The translations under genes and the position numbers were made by a program. A stretch of DNA of 64,000 nucleotides from Ciborinia camelliae (lineage: Eukaryota > Ascomycota > Leotiomycetes > Helotiales > Sclerotiniaceae). The stretch is taken from assembly GCA_025890175.1 (NCBI GenBank), contig JANPYM010000007.1:248001-312000 (forward strand), read 5' to 3'. The notes beneath the pieces are model-generated. The model saw only the letters and a program-made list of their open reading frames with translations, had not been told where the DNA came from and did no database searches. Below, piece by piece: positions 10,217 through 20,529 of the stretch (positions are counted from its first letter, which is position 1; each line of letters starts with the position of its first letter).

Positions 10217-12385
10217 ATGCACCAACTTCAGACTCAACAGTCTGAGCCGTCAGAAGCTGGAGTTACTACTGAGACTCTGGCAAAAGCCCCATCCGAAACA
10301 CCAAATGAGTTAGCCTCGCGCATCAATCATCACGATGTGTTATCAAACATTGAGTCGAATGATATTCGGTACAGGCCCAAACAAAAGGTCTACCACACTG
10401 GCTGGAGGCTACATGTCTTGACTGCAGGGTACGATTGCTTCTTATTGCTTGTCTCTTACTGCCCCATATTCTTTTGTTGCCGGCTAACAAATTGCCCATT
10501 GAACCATGCAGCCTCTGCGTGAGCCTACTGCTTTCAACTCTAGAGACCACTATCGTGAGCACCTCTCTCGTGTCTATCGTCAATGACCTCGATGGTTTCG
10601 ACCAGTCTAGCTGGATTGTAACGGCCTACTTTTTGACGTATACAGGTACGGATGCTCATTGACCAGATTCTGAGATTTAGGAACTAATAATGTATGGGGT
10701 TCTTGTAATAGGGTTCCTCATCATCTACGCCAAATTCAGCGATATTCTCGGATGCAAATTTATGCTTCTCTTTGCAATCGCTCTATTCACAATATTCTCC
10801 ATTGCCTGTGGCTTGTCCGACTCCATGTTACTCCTGTACGTAATGCTTCTTGCGCTTCATTCCTTTTCCTCGAAATTGTCTCTGATCGTTGAACCTGTAT
10901 AACAGAATTGTATTCCGGGCATTCCAGGGAATGGGTGGTTCGGGCATTTACGCCTTATCGACAATTATGGTGCCCTTAATGGTTCCGCCCCAAAAATACG
11001 CAATATACATTACAATAGTTACATCCGTGTTTGCTATTTCTAGCGTGCTGGGTCCGCTTCTAGGAGGAGCAATTACTGACTCGACGACTTGGCGATGGGT
11101 TTTCTTTCTCAAGTCAGTGATACCCATATGTGATGTGCATCCCTAATTTTGTGTGAATTAACTATTTAAACACAGTGGACCGGGAGGAGTAATTGCAGCA
11201 ATACTTGTGGCCTTTTCAATTCCCTTTAGTTTTCCTTACGGAGATTCAACCAATTTTTTCCGCTCTATGATATCAGAGCGAGCATGGAAACGCATCGATT
11301 TTTTTGGTGCATTTGTGTCTCTTGCTGCTTCCATTCTCCTCGTTTTTGCATTACAACAGAGTGGTGTAGCTTACCCGTGGAAAAGCGGTGCAATGATTTC
11401 TATCTTTATTTTATCCGCTGCTCTGTGGTTGGCTTTTGCCATCTGGGAGAGGCGGCTATCCATACGGAATGTCGTCTGTGAGCCTATTTTTCCATGGAGG
11501 CTTGCCCGCAATAGATTTGTCGCAGGGCTACTTTTGTAAGTCGACCTACACTTTTTTAGGTATGCTGAGGTCGCTGCCTATTTCAATCTGCTAATTATAT
11601 CTTGTAAAAGAAATGGATTTCTAACGGGTTTTCCCTTTATGGCTGCCATCATCAATATTCCTCAGAGGCTGCAAACCGTCAACTCTACAACAGCTTTTGG
11701 TGCTGGTATTCGCTTGCTGCCTCTACTTCTTCTCTCTCCCATCGCAAGTGCTTCCTCCGGGTTTCTCATGTCGAAGTTGAAAATTCCCCCACTTTACCTG
11801 CTCATCACCGGCGGCTGTCTCCAAGTGCTAGGTGTCGGATTATTCAGTTCCCTCGACTCAGCCAATCTTGAAATCCAACCAGCTCAATACGGCTATCAAG
11901 TCATTATGGGATTTGGCTTCGGTCTTAGTCTCAGCACCATCTTGATGATGGCTCCTTTAGTAGTGCAAGAGAAAGACATGGGTAAGCGAAACTTCTAATC
12001 AAATCTTGCCCAAATGAAAGCAAATGCTGATCTCAGAGCAGCTGTTACCATGGGTTCCGTCACCCAAATCCGCGTCCTCGGAGGAACTATTGGCCTTGCA
12101 ATCTGCTCTGCCATTTTAAATAACCACATCAAAGCCGGAGCCTCCAAATTTCTCTCGGCTGAGCAGGTGGCAGCTTTGCTGGAGTCGTTCCAGAGCGTGA
12201 ATTTGCTGCCCTTGGAAATGCAGCTGGAGGTCCGAAGTGTATATGCCACGGGCTACAGCCAGCAGATGAGAGTTATGCTGTATTTTTGTGTCGTGTCTTT
12301 GGTCTCGTTATTGCTCCTCGCAGAGAAAAAGCCCAGAGTATTCAAAACATCAAGTAATGGGGAATTTACTACCCCCCCTGAATAA
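10217..12385 (+). CDS. MFS drug/H+ antiporter of the DHA2 (14-TM) family
   Basis: Plasma-membrane exporter of toxic compounds or secondary metabolites, driven by proton exchange; the family includes fungal toxin efflux pumps and azole-resistance pumps. The substrate is unknown. Seven exons: 10217-10428, 10512-10645, 10712-10835, 10906-11112, 11176-11535, 11611-11981 and 12042-12385, about 583 residues with all phases matching. For the last intron I chose the acceptor at 12041 (60-nt intron) over one at 12020 (39 nt), because it joins KDM to AVTMGSVTQIRVLGGTIG as in relatives. Landmarks: LETTIVSTSLVSIVNDL in TM1, motif-A-like AKFSDILGCKFM, RAFQGMGGSGIYAL, and motif C GPLLGGAITDSTTWRWVFFL. A soluble ~70-residue N-terminus precedes TM1. 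No biosynthetic genes lie next to it, so a metabolite-cluster role is not supported. Confidence 0.92.
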
Positions 12386-13116
12386 GTTGTGATGATACAG
12401 TGTTAAAATTGTTAAATATATTTTTTGATAACTAAGCAGCAAGAATTTATTGGGACAAATTGGTTAAAATAAATTTCTGGCATCCGAAAAACAATTTATT
12501 TCTACACATAGAAAGCGCTTGCCAATACTATCTTTCACCACCAGTTAAAATCATATTTTCAGTTCATCCGGAAATAAGGTAGTCAAGCTTGGTGAAGGAT
12601 AGTGAAGATGCAATCTAGCGAAGAGATGGATCGAAAGGAATGTTCACGCGATATTGCATTTAAGAAGGAGGAAGTTTGGAAGGGAAATGAAGGGTCTTTG
12701 GTTGAAGCAGATGATGAAAGGATGTTTAGTGAAGGGTTCACCCAAGGGATTCCAGCCGAGGCGTAGTATGATGTTGAATGCATATACGATGACTCAAGTA
12801 CTGATAATTAATCGTGAATAATGACAAGCGTTCGCCATTTTCAGTGTACGGAACGTAATCTTCCTCTCTATTGCAACCCCAGTTCTCCTTCTCTTATTCC
12901 CAACGTTGAAAATCATCAAAAACATACGTTTCCATCGACATATTAGCATACCACCGCGATTTATCTGCCCATATCCATCGACGGATCATCACCTTCACAT
13001 ACCTCCTAAGCAGTATTATCCGATACACCATCTCGCGATATCAAACTCCGATCCTTTCGAGATTCTACCTTCATCATCATCGCACATCCCGCTAGATTAT
13101 CGGTACAAGCATCACA
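12386..13116. other. intergenic, no gene recognised
   Basis: 730 bp after the DHA2 stop. The first 150 bp are A+T-rich and probably include its 3' UTR. A 66-codon minus-strand open frame at 12583-12783 has no recognisable feature. The right end is C-rich and precedes the unknown ORF at 13117. Confidence 0.4.
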
Positions 13117-13539
13117 ATGTCCCCACTCCAACGTTTCCAGAAATCGAAAAACAAGGTCCAGAAACCGAAAAGGAAGGTCGCTTCAAGTAAGAATCATGAG
13201 ACTGACACGGCACCTCTCGCTCGGTCTTCTACCTCTACACATCAGCATCTGGAGATGGTGGTGGAGGAGGAGGCTGAATGGGAAGTGGAGCCCGAGGAAC
13301 GTCAGACCGAACGTGATGTTGGAGGAGGTGGGAGTGCGAATTTCCAAGCTGACCTTGATGATTACACCCGGAGGTATGAGAGAGGGGATTTTGATAAAGA
13401 GGACAGTGTACGGTCAATCAAAGGGCGTTCGGTTGAAGAAGAAGATGGAAGAATGCATAGTGACGAGTTTGGGCACGGGTCTCCGTCCGAAATTCTCAGT
13501 GATGAGGAAGAGAAGAGGCATTGGCAATCAACCGAGTAA
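13117..13539 (+). CDS. hypothetical charged protein, 140 aa
   Basis: Not recognised. The product starts MSPLQRFQKSKNKVQKPKRK, a strongly basic stretch that could act as a nuclear localisation signal, and is followed by a Glu/Asp-rich, low-complexity body with no membrane segment or cysteine pattern. A GTAAGC donor overlaps the stop codon (ACCGA|GTAAGC), so the last exon may splice onward; an acceptor near 13634 (GAATAG) is possible, but the result could not be confirmed. Regular charged heptads suggest partial coiled coil or disorder. It might be a lineage-specific gene or a chance open frame; transcript data would decide. Confidence 0.4.
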   Translation: MSPLQRFQKSKNKVQKPKRKVASSKNHETDTAPLARSSTSTHQHLEMVVEEEAEWEVEPEERQTERDVGGGGSANFQADLDDYTRRYERGDFDKEDSVRSIKGRSVEEEDGRMHSDEFGHGSPSEILSDEEEKRHWQSTE

Positions 13540-14099
13540 GCTGTGGAGGATGTTAAAAAGGTAGAGCGGGGAAATAAGGGAGCTATGGGAGGGAATGTGG
13601 CATATGGGAGGGGTACTAATCATGGGCGAATAGGTTCTGTGGAAGAAGATCACGCGGTGAATCCTTGGAATCCTGTTCAGTGATGAAGTTGCAGATGACT
13701 ACATTGGTATGGGAATTTAGATGATGAAAGTTGGGTTTTGATGATGAGTGTGTCGGGCTATGTGGTTATTTGGGCTGGGCTTTGGACTTTTGGATATTTG
13801 GGTGTGGGATTACTTATGTAAGGAAATATTGCAGACGAATCGGTAGTGTACGTGGACTGGAATTGTTTGGGGTTTAGTAAGAATTGGAATTAAAGACATT
13901 ATGAGAACATCTCCACTGTCAAACTTGAGTTCTACGACATGGCTTGCTGGCGATCTTGATGATATAGAAAAGTATTGTTATTATTCACATACAATGACCG
14001 GGACTTGAATCATCATATGCCTTAAACACCATCCTATGCTCTCCCTTCGAAACTGCATTGTCCATCCATGGCCTTGTCTTCAAAAAACGTGGCATCCAT
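13540..14099. other. intergenic, no gene recognised
   Basis: G-rich, T-rich sequence with short GGAT/TTGG runs between convergent unknown ORFs. Nothing specific is seen. Confidence 0.4.
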
Positions 14100-14468
14100 T
14101 TATTCCAGTTCCTCTTCATTCAATGTCTGAGCCTCTGCATCCTCATGGCCCCATTTCTCACTCCTAGTCTGCTCTACACCCTCTTCCTCCCCTTCCCTGT
14201 GCATTCTCTCCGCCTCGATCCTCTCCCTCTCAATCTCAGATACTTCCACATGATCCTGCCACCCCATAGACCCCTCTTCCTGTCTCTTTTTCGCCAGCTC
14301 CAAAGCCCTGGCCGTCTCCTCATCTTCTTTTTTCATCATTTTCAATTGTTTCGCTACAAATGAAGGACTCAAAATGTGAGGAAATTTCGTTTTTTTCGTT
14401 TTTTTCCCATCCTTATCACTTGGAGCGTTTTCTCCTTTGTTCTTGCTGACAGTGTTGAACTTGTGCAT
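14100..14468 (-). CDS. hypothetical Lys/Glu-rich protein, 122 aa
   Basis: Not recognised. The N-terminus is basic (KNKGENAPSDKDGKKTKKTK). A segment FPHILSPSFVAKQLKMMKKE is followed by a long charged helix rich in E/R/K, consistent with coiled coil, and an acidic tail ending NEEELE. No cysteines, signal peptide or membrane segment are seen. The ATG lies only ~36 bp from the start of a 15-bp minisatellite, so the gene's promoter would have to include or lie beyond that array. The coherent charge pattern over the full frame makes it more likely real than chance, but no family is assigned. Confidence 0.45.
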   Translation of the reverse strand: MHKFNTVSKNKGENAPSDKDGKKTKKTKFPHILSPSFVAKQLKMMKKEDEETARALELAKKRQEEGSMGWQDHVEVSEIERERIEAERMHREGEEEGVEQTRSEKWGHEDAEAQTLNEEELE

Positions 14469-14503
14469 GATGATGTTGGTGGTAATAAGCTAGCGGAGTT
14501 TGC

Positions 14504-14682
14504 GATAGTGAGGGTTTGCGATAGTGATGGTTTGGATAGTGATGGTTTGGATAGTGATGGTTTGGATAGTGATGGTTTGGATAGTGATGGTTTGGATAGT
14601 GATGGTTTGGATAGTGATGGTTTGGATAGTGATGGTTTGGATAGTGATGGTTTGGATAGTGATGGTTTGGATAGTGATGGAT
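14504..14682. repeat. 15-bp minisatellite, about 11-12 copies
   Basis: Unit GATAGTGATGGTTTG repeated head to tail with almost no variation. The first unit reads GATAGTGAGGGTTTGC. The length is a multiple of three, so the array stays open in several frames and creates spurious Asp-Ser-Asp-Gly-Leu and Thr-Ile-Gln-Thr-Ile repeats. Near identity suggests recent expansion. Confidence 0.95.
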
Positions 14683-15398
14683 GAAGATGGTGGTGGCGGG
14701 TGATGTGTGTAGTGATAACCCAACGGGCTGTACGGCGATGATCTTATGATAATGATGGTGATGACTATGGTGATGATGATAATGCTGATTATGAGGGTGG
14801 GATATTTCGAAAGAAGCGTAGCTTGATAGGTATCGTGAGATAATTTATCGAATAGTGTATTGTGAAGGCGATGAATAAGGACAGGTAAATCCCGGTGGTG
14901 TGTGAATATGTCGATAGAAACGTTTGGTTATAACGATCTTCAATATCTAGAATAGGATAATCAAAAATGGGTTTCGATTATGAGCATCTAAGGTGATTTG
15001 GGTGTTTGTTGGGTTGAGGACTCTCAATGTTTGATGCGTGTGAGGGAATGAGGAAGTGTAGGGAATAAGTCTGGAGTTTACGTGGGTGGAATCATTTACC
15101 CATGTGGTGTGGTCCGCTGGCGAGCTTATTAATATGGTGAGTGATTCAGGTAGAATAATTCATAACGATCATTCCTTTTCCTGTCTTGTCGTAGCCTTGA
15201 AAGCTTAGGAGCTGTTATTATCTGAGTTTAACTGTTGAACTTGAGGGAACAAAAACGGAAGGGCAAGTTATGTGTTGAAAGTCACGCTCTATTCTTGAAA
15301 AATACGTCTCCTTAAGGGAAACTGTTAGATTAAAAATACATCAAAAACTCCAGGTTCTTGTCCAGCTTGGGTGGTGTTTGGTAACTCTGCACGATCCT
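14683..15398. other. intergenic, no gene recognised
   Basis: G+T-rich stretch with ATGATGGTGATG-type short repeats at 14740-14790. No coding or RNA feature is recognised. Confidence 0.4.
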
Positions 15399-16085
15399 TC
15401 AATGCTTTCGTTCTCTGGCATACATTTTTTCGTCAGCTCTGCAGTCTGTACAGGAAGTTGTTCTAGTTCCAGTGGTGTAGTTTCGAGGGATACAGTCCTT
15501 TCTATGACAACCGTACAGCTCCCCATCATTGCTATTAGCCTGAATGACAGTTGCCAATTTCAACTCCTCGTCCCAACGATCCGCCTCCGCCGTTGCTAAC
15601 TCTTGAAACTTCTCATTCCTGGCTTGCTCTTGTTTGGAATTCCTCTCCACTTCCACAGCTTGCTTAGATTGAGCGCTATGAAGGAATTTTGCAGGCAACA
15701 GTCGGAGCTTCGAATGAGCCTCATCCTTAGCTTTCTGTTTTTCTTCAGACACTTCTTCCTCTTTCCAAGCACGCATGGCAGAATCCAACTTCTTTTTCTC
15801 TTTATCCCAGGGTGTTCCTCGTTTTTTCTCGATTTCCTCTCGAGCCCTCATGCGTGAAGCTAGTCTGACATTCATGGCATAATCTTTCTTCTTCTCAATC
15901 TCCAATATTTTATTTCTTTCACGTAAATCTTCTTGTTCCTCCAGTTTGTCTCTCTCTTTATCTTCTTCTGATCTATTCGCAAGCCAATCTTGTAACATAA
16001 CATCCTGTTGAAAATCCATCATAAAGCGTGATCCACCGGAATTGTGCCCCGAGGGGTACCATGTTCCGTAACAATTGAATGGCAT
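15399..16085 (-). CDS. hypothetical coiled-coil protein, 228 aa
   Basis: Not recognised. The N-terminus MPFNCYGTWYPSGHNSGGSR contains aromatic and glycine residues. It is followed by FQQDVMLQDWLANRSEED and a long, highly charged helix with E/K/R periodicity (about residues 35-185) that should form a coiled coil. The last ~35 residues (Cys- and Arg-rich, after NSNDGELYG) look unlike the rest, whereas an adjacent frame from about 15529 reads a more protein-like tail (VSLETTPLELEQLPVQTAEL) to a stop at 15341. The C-terminus may therefore involve an unseen intron or a frameshift. It could be a lineage-specific structural protein; function is unknown. Confidence 0.5.
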   Translation of the reverse strand: MPFNCYGTWYPSGHNSGGSRFMMDFQQDVMLQDWLANRSEEDKERDKLEEQEDLRERNKILEIEKKKDYAMNVRLASRMRAREEIEKKRGTPWDKEKKKLDSAMRAWKEEEVSEEKQKAKDEAHSKLRLLPAKFLHSAQSKQAVEVERNSKQEQARNEKFQELATAEADRWDEELKLATVIQANSNDGELYGCHRKDCIPRNYTTGTRTTSCTDCRADEKMYARERKH

Positions 16086-16230
16086 GACTGGCTAAATTCC
16101 GATCGCTTAGGTTGTATTAAGGCGTATAGGAGTGGCAATCGAAACGTGTATCTTGATCCGGACTGGTACTGACCGAGTAGACTTGATTTACTGTTTCTCG
16201 ATACGTCTCGGGGTTATTTTTGCGTCCAAC

Positions 16231-16790
16231 GTGTCTAACGTTGCTTCGTTAATACGTGATTGAAACCACAGGCAAAGAAAACTCACATTATCAGTGTACA
16301 ACTCGTACTTAAAGATGGAATGTTGCTTAAATCCTCGGATGTAACTCGCAGAGTGATGGATTAATAATGGTAGTGGTAAAGGTCGGGTTTGATTTTGTGT
16401 CTAGACATGTTCTATCAATATATAATTCAAACTACACGCGAAGAAAACTCACATTATCAAAATACAACTTGTATTTGAGAAAAGACTGACGTCAAAGTAT
16501 TCGATCCTTACTTGCAAAATGATGATTTGATGGTAGAGGTAATGTAATATCGAAGTGATGGTTTAATAGTAAAGTTGGGGTTGCGTTTGTGTCTATATAT
16601 ACTTCGTCAATATGTAATCCAAATCACACACAAAACGAACTTACATTATCAAAATACAACTCGTATTGGAGAATAGACTGATGCTTGAATATTCGAACCT
16701 TACTTGGAGAGCGATGGTTTGATGATAAAGGTAATGTAATATCGAGGTGATGGTGTGATGTCAAAGGAAAGGTAATCTAATGTCGAACAA
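16231..16790. repeat. three imperfect tandem copies of a ~165-190-bp repeat
   Basis: The marker GTGTCTA followed ~50 bp later by an ACTCACATTATC-like box and ACAACTCGTA recurs from 16231, 16397 and 16589 (spacings 166 and 192). Each unit also carries a GATGGTTTGATGGTA-like tail. Copies are diverged but clearly collinear. The array ends next to the 13-bp minisatellite. Confidence 0.8.
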
Positions 16791-16794
16791 TTAG

Positions 16795-16988
16795 AGTAGA
16801 AGGGAGTGGTAGAAGGGAGTGGTAGAAGGGAGTGGTAGAAGGGAGTGGTAGAAGGGAGTGGTAGAAGGGAGTGGTAGAAGGGAGTGGTAGAAGGGAGTGG
16901 TAGAAGGGAGTGGTAGAAGGGAGTGGTAGAAGGGAGTGGTAGAAGGGAGTGGTAGAAGGGAGTGGTAGAACGGAGTGGTAGAACAGGG
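16795..16988. repeat. 13-bp minisatellite, about 14-15 copies
   Basis: Unit GTAGAAGGGAGTG in a near-perfect head-to-tail array; the final units change GGG to CGG and then degrade. Purine-rich on the plus strand (polypurine mirror character). A 13-bp unit keeps all three minus-strand frames open, which explains the spurious Ser-Leu-Leu-Pro-Leu-Pro-Ser open frames. Confidence 0.95.
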
Positions 16989-17059
16989 AAAGAATGACGC
17001 AATATTTTTGGAGTGAATCATCTATAACAATTGTTTCTACAGTGGAGGTGAATGTATCA

Positions 17060-17590
17060 TACATTCAGCCCTATTTGGGATTTCAAATCAATGCCCAACT
17101 TGCATTGAATATTTCACCTCCCAATATCCATCTAGGTTCATTGAAGCTTTCATCATGTTTAGTCCACCTTGGGTATTCCATCTTCTAATATCCAGCTTTG
17201 TTGGAGGTTTCATTAATCCAATGTCCAACTTACATTACATATTAATGTACAACCCCCAATTTTATCTAAAACTTTCAGTCCTCAATATCCAAACCCGTTT
17301 AAACATTTGGATCCCCAATATCCGATTGAATCCTATTTAGAAGTTTCGATGCTCAATATGCAACCCGATTTGAAGCTTTCCATGCTCCATATACCAAGTT
17401 TCCATCGCCAAAATACAACTTTAGTCAAAGGTTTTGGTTCACGGTATCTAATTCTATTGAAAGGTTTCAATTCCCAATATACAATCTTATGTCAAGATTT
17501 CATTTCTCAATGTCTAAATTCTAATCCCATTTATGCATTCTCAATCCCCAACATCCAACTCCGCACTCAATTTAAAAGCCAATATCTCTC
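17060..17590. repeat. degenerate ~35-45-bp tandem repeat
   Basis: The phrase CCCAATATCCAACT or a close variant recurs about a dozen times (for example near 17122, 17188, 17220, 17284, 17312, 17355, 17477, 17547), usually followed by a TTTGAAGGTTTC-like half. Spacing is irregular and copies are diverged, as expected for an old decayed minisatellite. Confidence 0.6.
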
Positions 17591-17923
17591 CCTGCTCTCT
17601 TTAAGTTCTATCCCACCAAAAACATCCACGTCTTTCCCCAACCAATCACAAGCATCAACTCAATCATCGCCATCAATCCCTTCCAAACCCAATAACATAA
17701 CATAACATAACTCACCCCTCCATACTGCATACTACATATTACAATAATATCCGCCCCTGAAATAACCTTAAACTACAAACCCCCAGCATCTTATCCCCAT
17801 TCCCTCAACATTTCCCTCTTCTCCTCTCCTCTAAGCGAGAACCCTTCACCCTCCCGCACCCTACCACAGCACCGCCAGCCCAGCCTATCAACACCCCTAT
17901 TTTCCATTTGTTGCATATCTACT

Positions 17924-17988
17924 GATAAGATAGGAGACGATAAGAATAAAGGCTTTATCTTTTATCAAGATAAAAGATAAAAGATAAC
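17924..17988. promoter_or_regulatory. cluster of GATAA motifs with a perfect 13-bp hairpin
   Basis: At least six GATAA/TTATC motifs occur in 65 bp. Arms 17954-17966 and 17969-17981 are perfect inverse complements (TTTATCTTTTATC) separated by AA. Fungal GATA factors (AreA, SreA type) bind HGATAR. No recognised gene starts within 1.5 kb, so a target is unknown. Confidence 0.35.
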
Positions 17989-19652
17989 CTCACGACTTTT
18001 TATCCGCCCGGCCCGGCCCGAGAACACTTCTCAAAATGTAGGTCTCTAGCCGATGTTTTCTCCTCGGCTCGCTCGGACTCGATTGCTCGGACCATAGTGT
18101 CGTAGCGCTGGGTGTTCACGTGATGAGGATGTTCTGTTCCGGAGCTGTAGGTGGGTTTAGTTAGGTAGGTACCTCATTGGTGATGTTACATATATACCTA
18201 GGTACCGGTAGGTACCTCGTAATAAAAATCTATAAACCGAAATGAGAGTTAAGATTTCCTGAGTTCTTATTCTTATTGGTTCGGTTTGGGAATTACTAAA
18301 ACCCATATGTTTATCTAAGTTATTAATCGACTAGCTACTGGATGGTTACAATGTGAGATACCTTACCTACCCGGGTAAGGTTAGGTACGGACCATTTTGC
18401 AGACTCACGTGATAGTAAGCTGAAATGACTCATAATGGCTCACTTCACATCACTTCACATCATATCATTCTAGGTTTGTATCACCGCATAATACTCGTAC
18501 GAATACACCAATGGAATGATATGGCGATATGGCGATATGGGGATTTACGATTTACGATTTATCTTTATATTTATCGCAGAACGAAGAAGAACGAAGAAAA
18601 AAAATAAGATGAGTGAGCTGATCTAAAAACGAGAGAGAGATATGTATTGGATGGATAGGGATGTGAGGATGGGGTGATGATTAATTGATTTTACGCATCT
18701 GGGTAGATAGGTAGATAGGTAGGTAGGTAGGTAGATAGGTAGGTTTTTAGTATTATATTGTAGATATGTTTGTATTATAGATATGGAGAAGAGATCTACG
18801 ATACCAAATTTGTGATTTATATTACAAGATGTAGAATAAGAATTTAAATTAGGTAATTGGATATAAAGTAATTGGATACAACGTAACAACAAATATTCAG
18901 TCGATAAGTACCTACCTATATAAATATATAAAATATTAAAGAATAAATTAAAGAGGGGATAAGTTATAACCACCTACCTATAGGTACTGTAGCTATGATA
19001 CTATAATACCATGATAGACAATAAGAATGGGATTTCATGATTCTTTATGAGCGGCTGGCTGGTTGTAGTGCTAGCCTTCCATCAAATTGTATGTGGGATT
19101 ATATTTTTTGTTTTGGTAAATGAGGGGGGGATTGAGGATGAGGACTGGAGAGGAGAGGAGTGATTACCTATGCATTGTTCATTTCGACTCATGGTGAGAG
19201 ATAGTGAGGGGATATTATGAATATGGGTGGGTTGTGGATGGAGGGGATGTATGTATGTAGTACGAATTGTAGAAGAGTATATATATAATGAGATAGAGAG
19301 ATAAAGAGTGAGTGTGTTGGTGAAGATTGAAAAGCAAAATGAAGTAACAGAGATGAGTATCAGTAATGATACCAATGAAATGAAAGATAAGTACTCCAGA
19401 GCTACTCCGAAACAAACCCCATCCCATCCCCTCCCCGAGACCAAGATTACAAGCCTTTTTGCCGATATGAGTGGCCAATTCTGCTGGTCCATGATATATC
19501 CAACCGACATCGTCTGAAAGTCTCACATCTCATTGACATTGAACTCATCACACTTGCAAAAATAAGAATGGTAAATGACAATTCAATTCAAGTATCGATA
19601 ATCCAACCAGCAAGCTCAACACGAAACCAAACCAAACCAAACCATCCTAACC
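17989..19652. other. gene-poor interval with microsatellites
   Basis: Begins with a G+C-rich, CpG-containing segment (about 18000-18130) that includes a CACGTG box near 18118. Then come TAGGTACC-type short motifs (18160-18215), GATATGGC repeats at 18519-18545 and a TAGG/TAGA tetranucleotide tract at 18700-18745. Several short minus-strand open frames show no coding signature. The last part is the 3' flank of the bZIP gene. Confidence 0.5.
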
Positions 19653-20529
19653 CTAATCCTTCTTACGCAACAACGATTTCAAAACATCCGTCTCGCCCTC
19701 CAATTTCGCCACACGAACTTTCAACGCGTCTCGTTCACGTTCGACTTCCTTGAGGGCAGCCTCGAGACTACTCATTTGATCGACGCGTTTTTGTCGATAT
19801 CGACGAGCGGCGAGCGTATTGAGTTTGCGCTTTTCCACTCGTGACATGCTGGTTGAAGAGCTTGTGGGAGTTTGTATTTTGGGAGAGGGGGGTGAGGGTG
19901 GAGATGAGTGGGATTGTGAGGTTGTTGATTTAGGGTTGGGAGAGGGTGGGGAAGATTGATCGGTGGATATTGCTGTGGGGGATGCATGTTAGTAAATTGG
20001 AATGACATGAAATCTTCGGATGAAGAGACTTACCCCGATGACTTTGATTATCGAGAAATGAATGGGATTGAGGCATATTGTCAATGGATCCAACATCCGA
20101 TTGACCCGGGAAATTGTCATTACCAAGAGAAGTACCAGCAGCGATGGGGAAAGAGGACTCTAGCGAGACATCCTCTCCGATTGACGGATTATCCCATGTA
20201 AGAAATTCGCAAGTAGATTCGGTTTGTGGCAACCACCAATCAGGGGAATTCTGGAAAGGTGCTTGCGAAATTGGAAGTGTAAATGCATCGAGAGGAAACG
20301 ATGAATCTGCTGCCGAAGCAGCAGAATATTGTGCCATTACATCGAAACCGAAATCATATTCATGGAATAATTGAGTGGAATCATGATGCCAAAGAGAAGA
20401 ATTCTGGAAATCATGGAAACTACTCGGTTGACTAGTTGTCGGATAGCTGTGGTGCGTAGAATCCGATGAAGGTTCGACGTCCGGTGACTGCTGTTGTAGT
20501 AGCGGTGACCGACATTGTTGTATAGTTTT
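19653..20529 (-). CDS. bZIP transcription factor (GCN4/Idi4/JlbA-like), 5' end uncertain
   Basis: Nuclear DNA-binding regulator. Exon 19972-19653 encodes the bZIP domain at the extreme C-terminus: basic region KRKLNTLAARRYRQKR with the diagnostic N-x-x-A-A-R-x-x-R spacing, then a zipper with leucines in heptads (LEAALKE, LKVRVAK, LEGETDV, LKSLLRK), ending 207 residues from the first in-frame ATG. It is joined by a 61-nt intron (20033-19973) to an exon with a Ser/Asp/Pro-rich, activation-domain-like N-terminus. The first in-frame ATG is at 20337 (MAQYSAASAADSS), but the same frame stays open and protein-like upstream to 20529 (SSFHDFQN, STQLFHEYDFGFD). The true start is therefore probably further upstream, behind an intron or a frameshift. 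The C-terminal bZIP layout resembles Gcn4/Cpc1 and Idi4/JlbA; the exact orthologue is not assigned. Confidence 0.82.

Noticed and set aside
11982..12020. 39-nt last intron in the DHA2 transporter
   Set aside because: Too short compared with its other introns; the acceptor at 12041 gives a 60-nt intron and better family agreement.
14376..14723. Asp-Ser-Asp-Gly-Leu and Thr-Ile-Gln-Thr-Ile repeat proteins
   Set aside because: Both strands of one 15-bp array are open; no unique flanking coding sequence.
16700..17064. Ser-Leu-Leu-Pro-Leu-Pro-Ser repeat proteins in three minus frames
   Set aside because: The 13-bp unit opens all three frames; not a gene.
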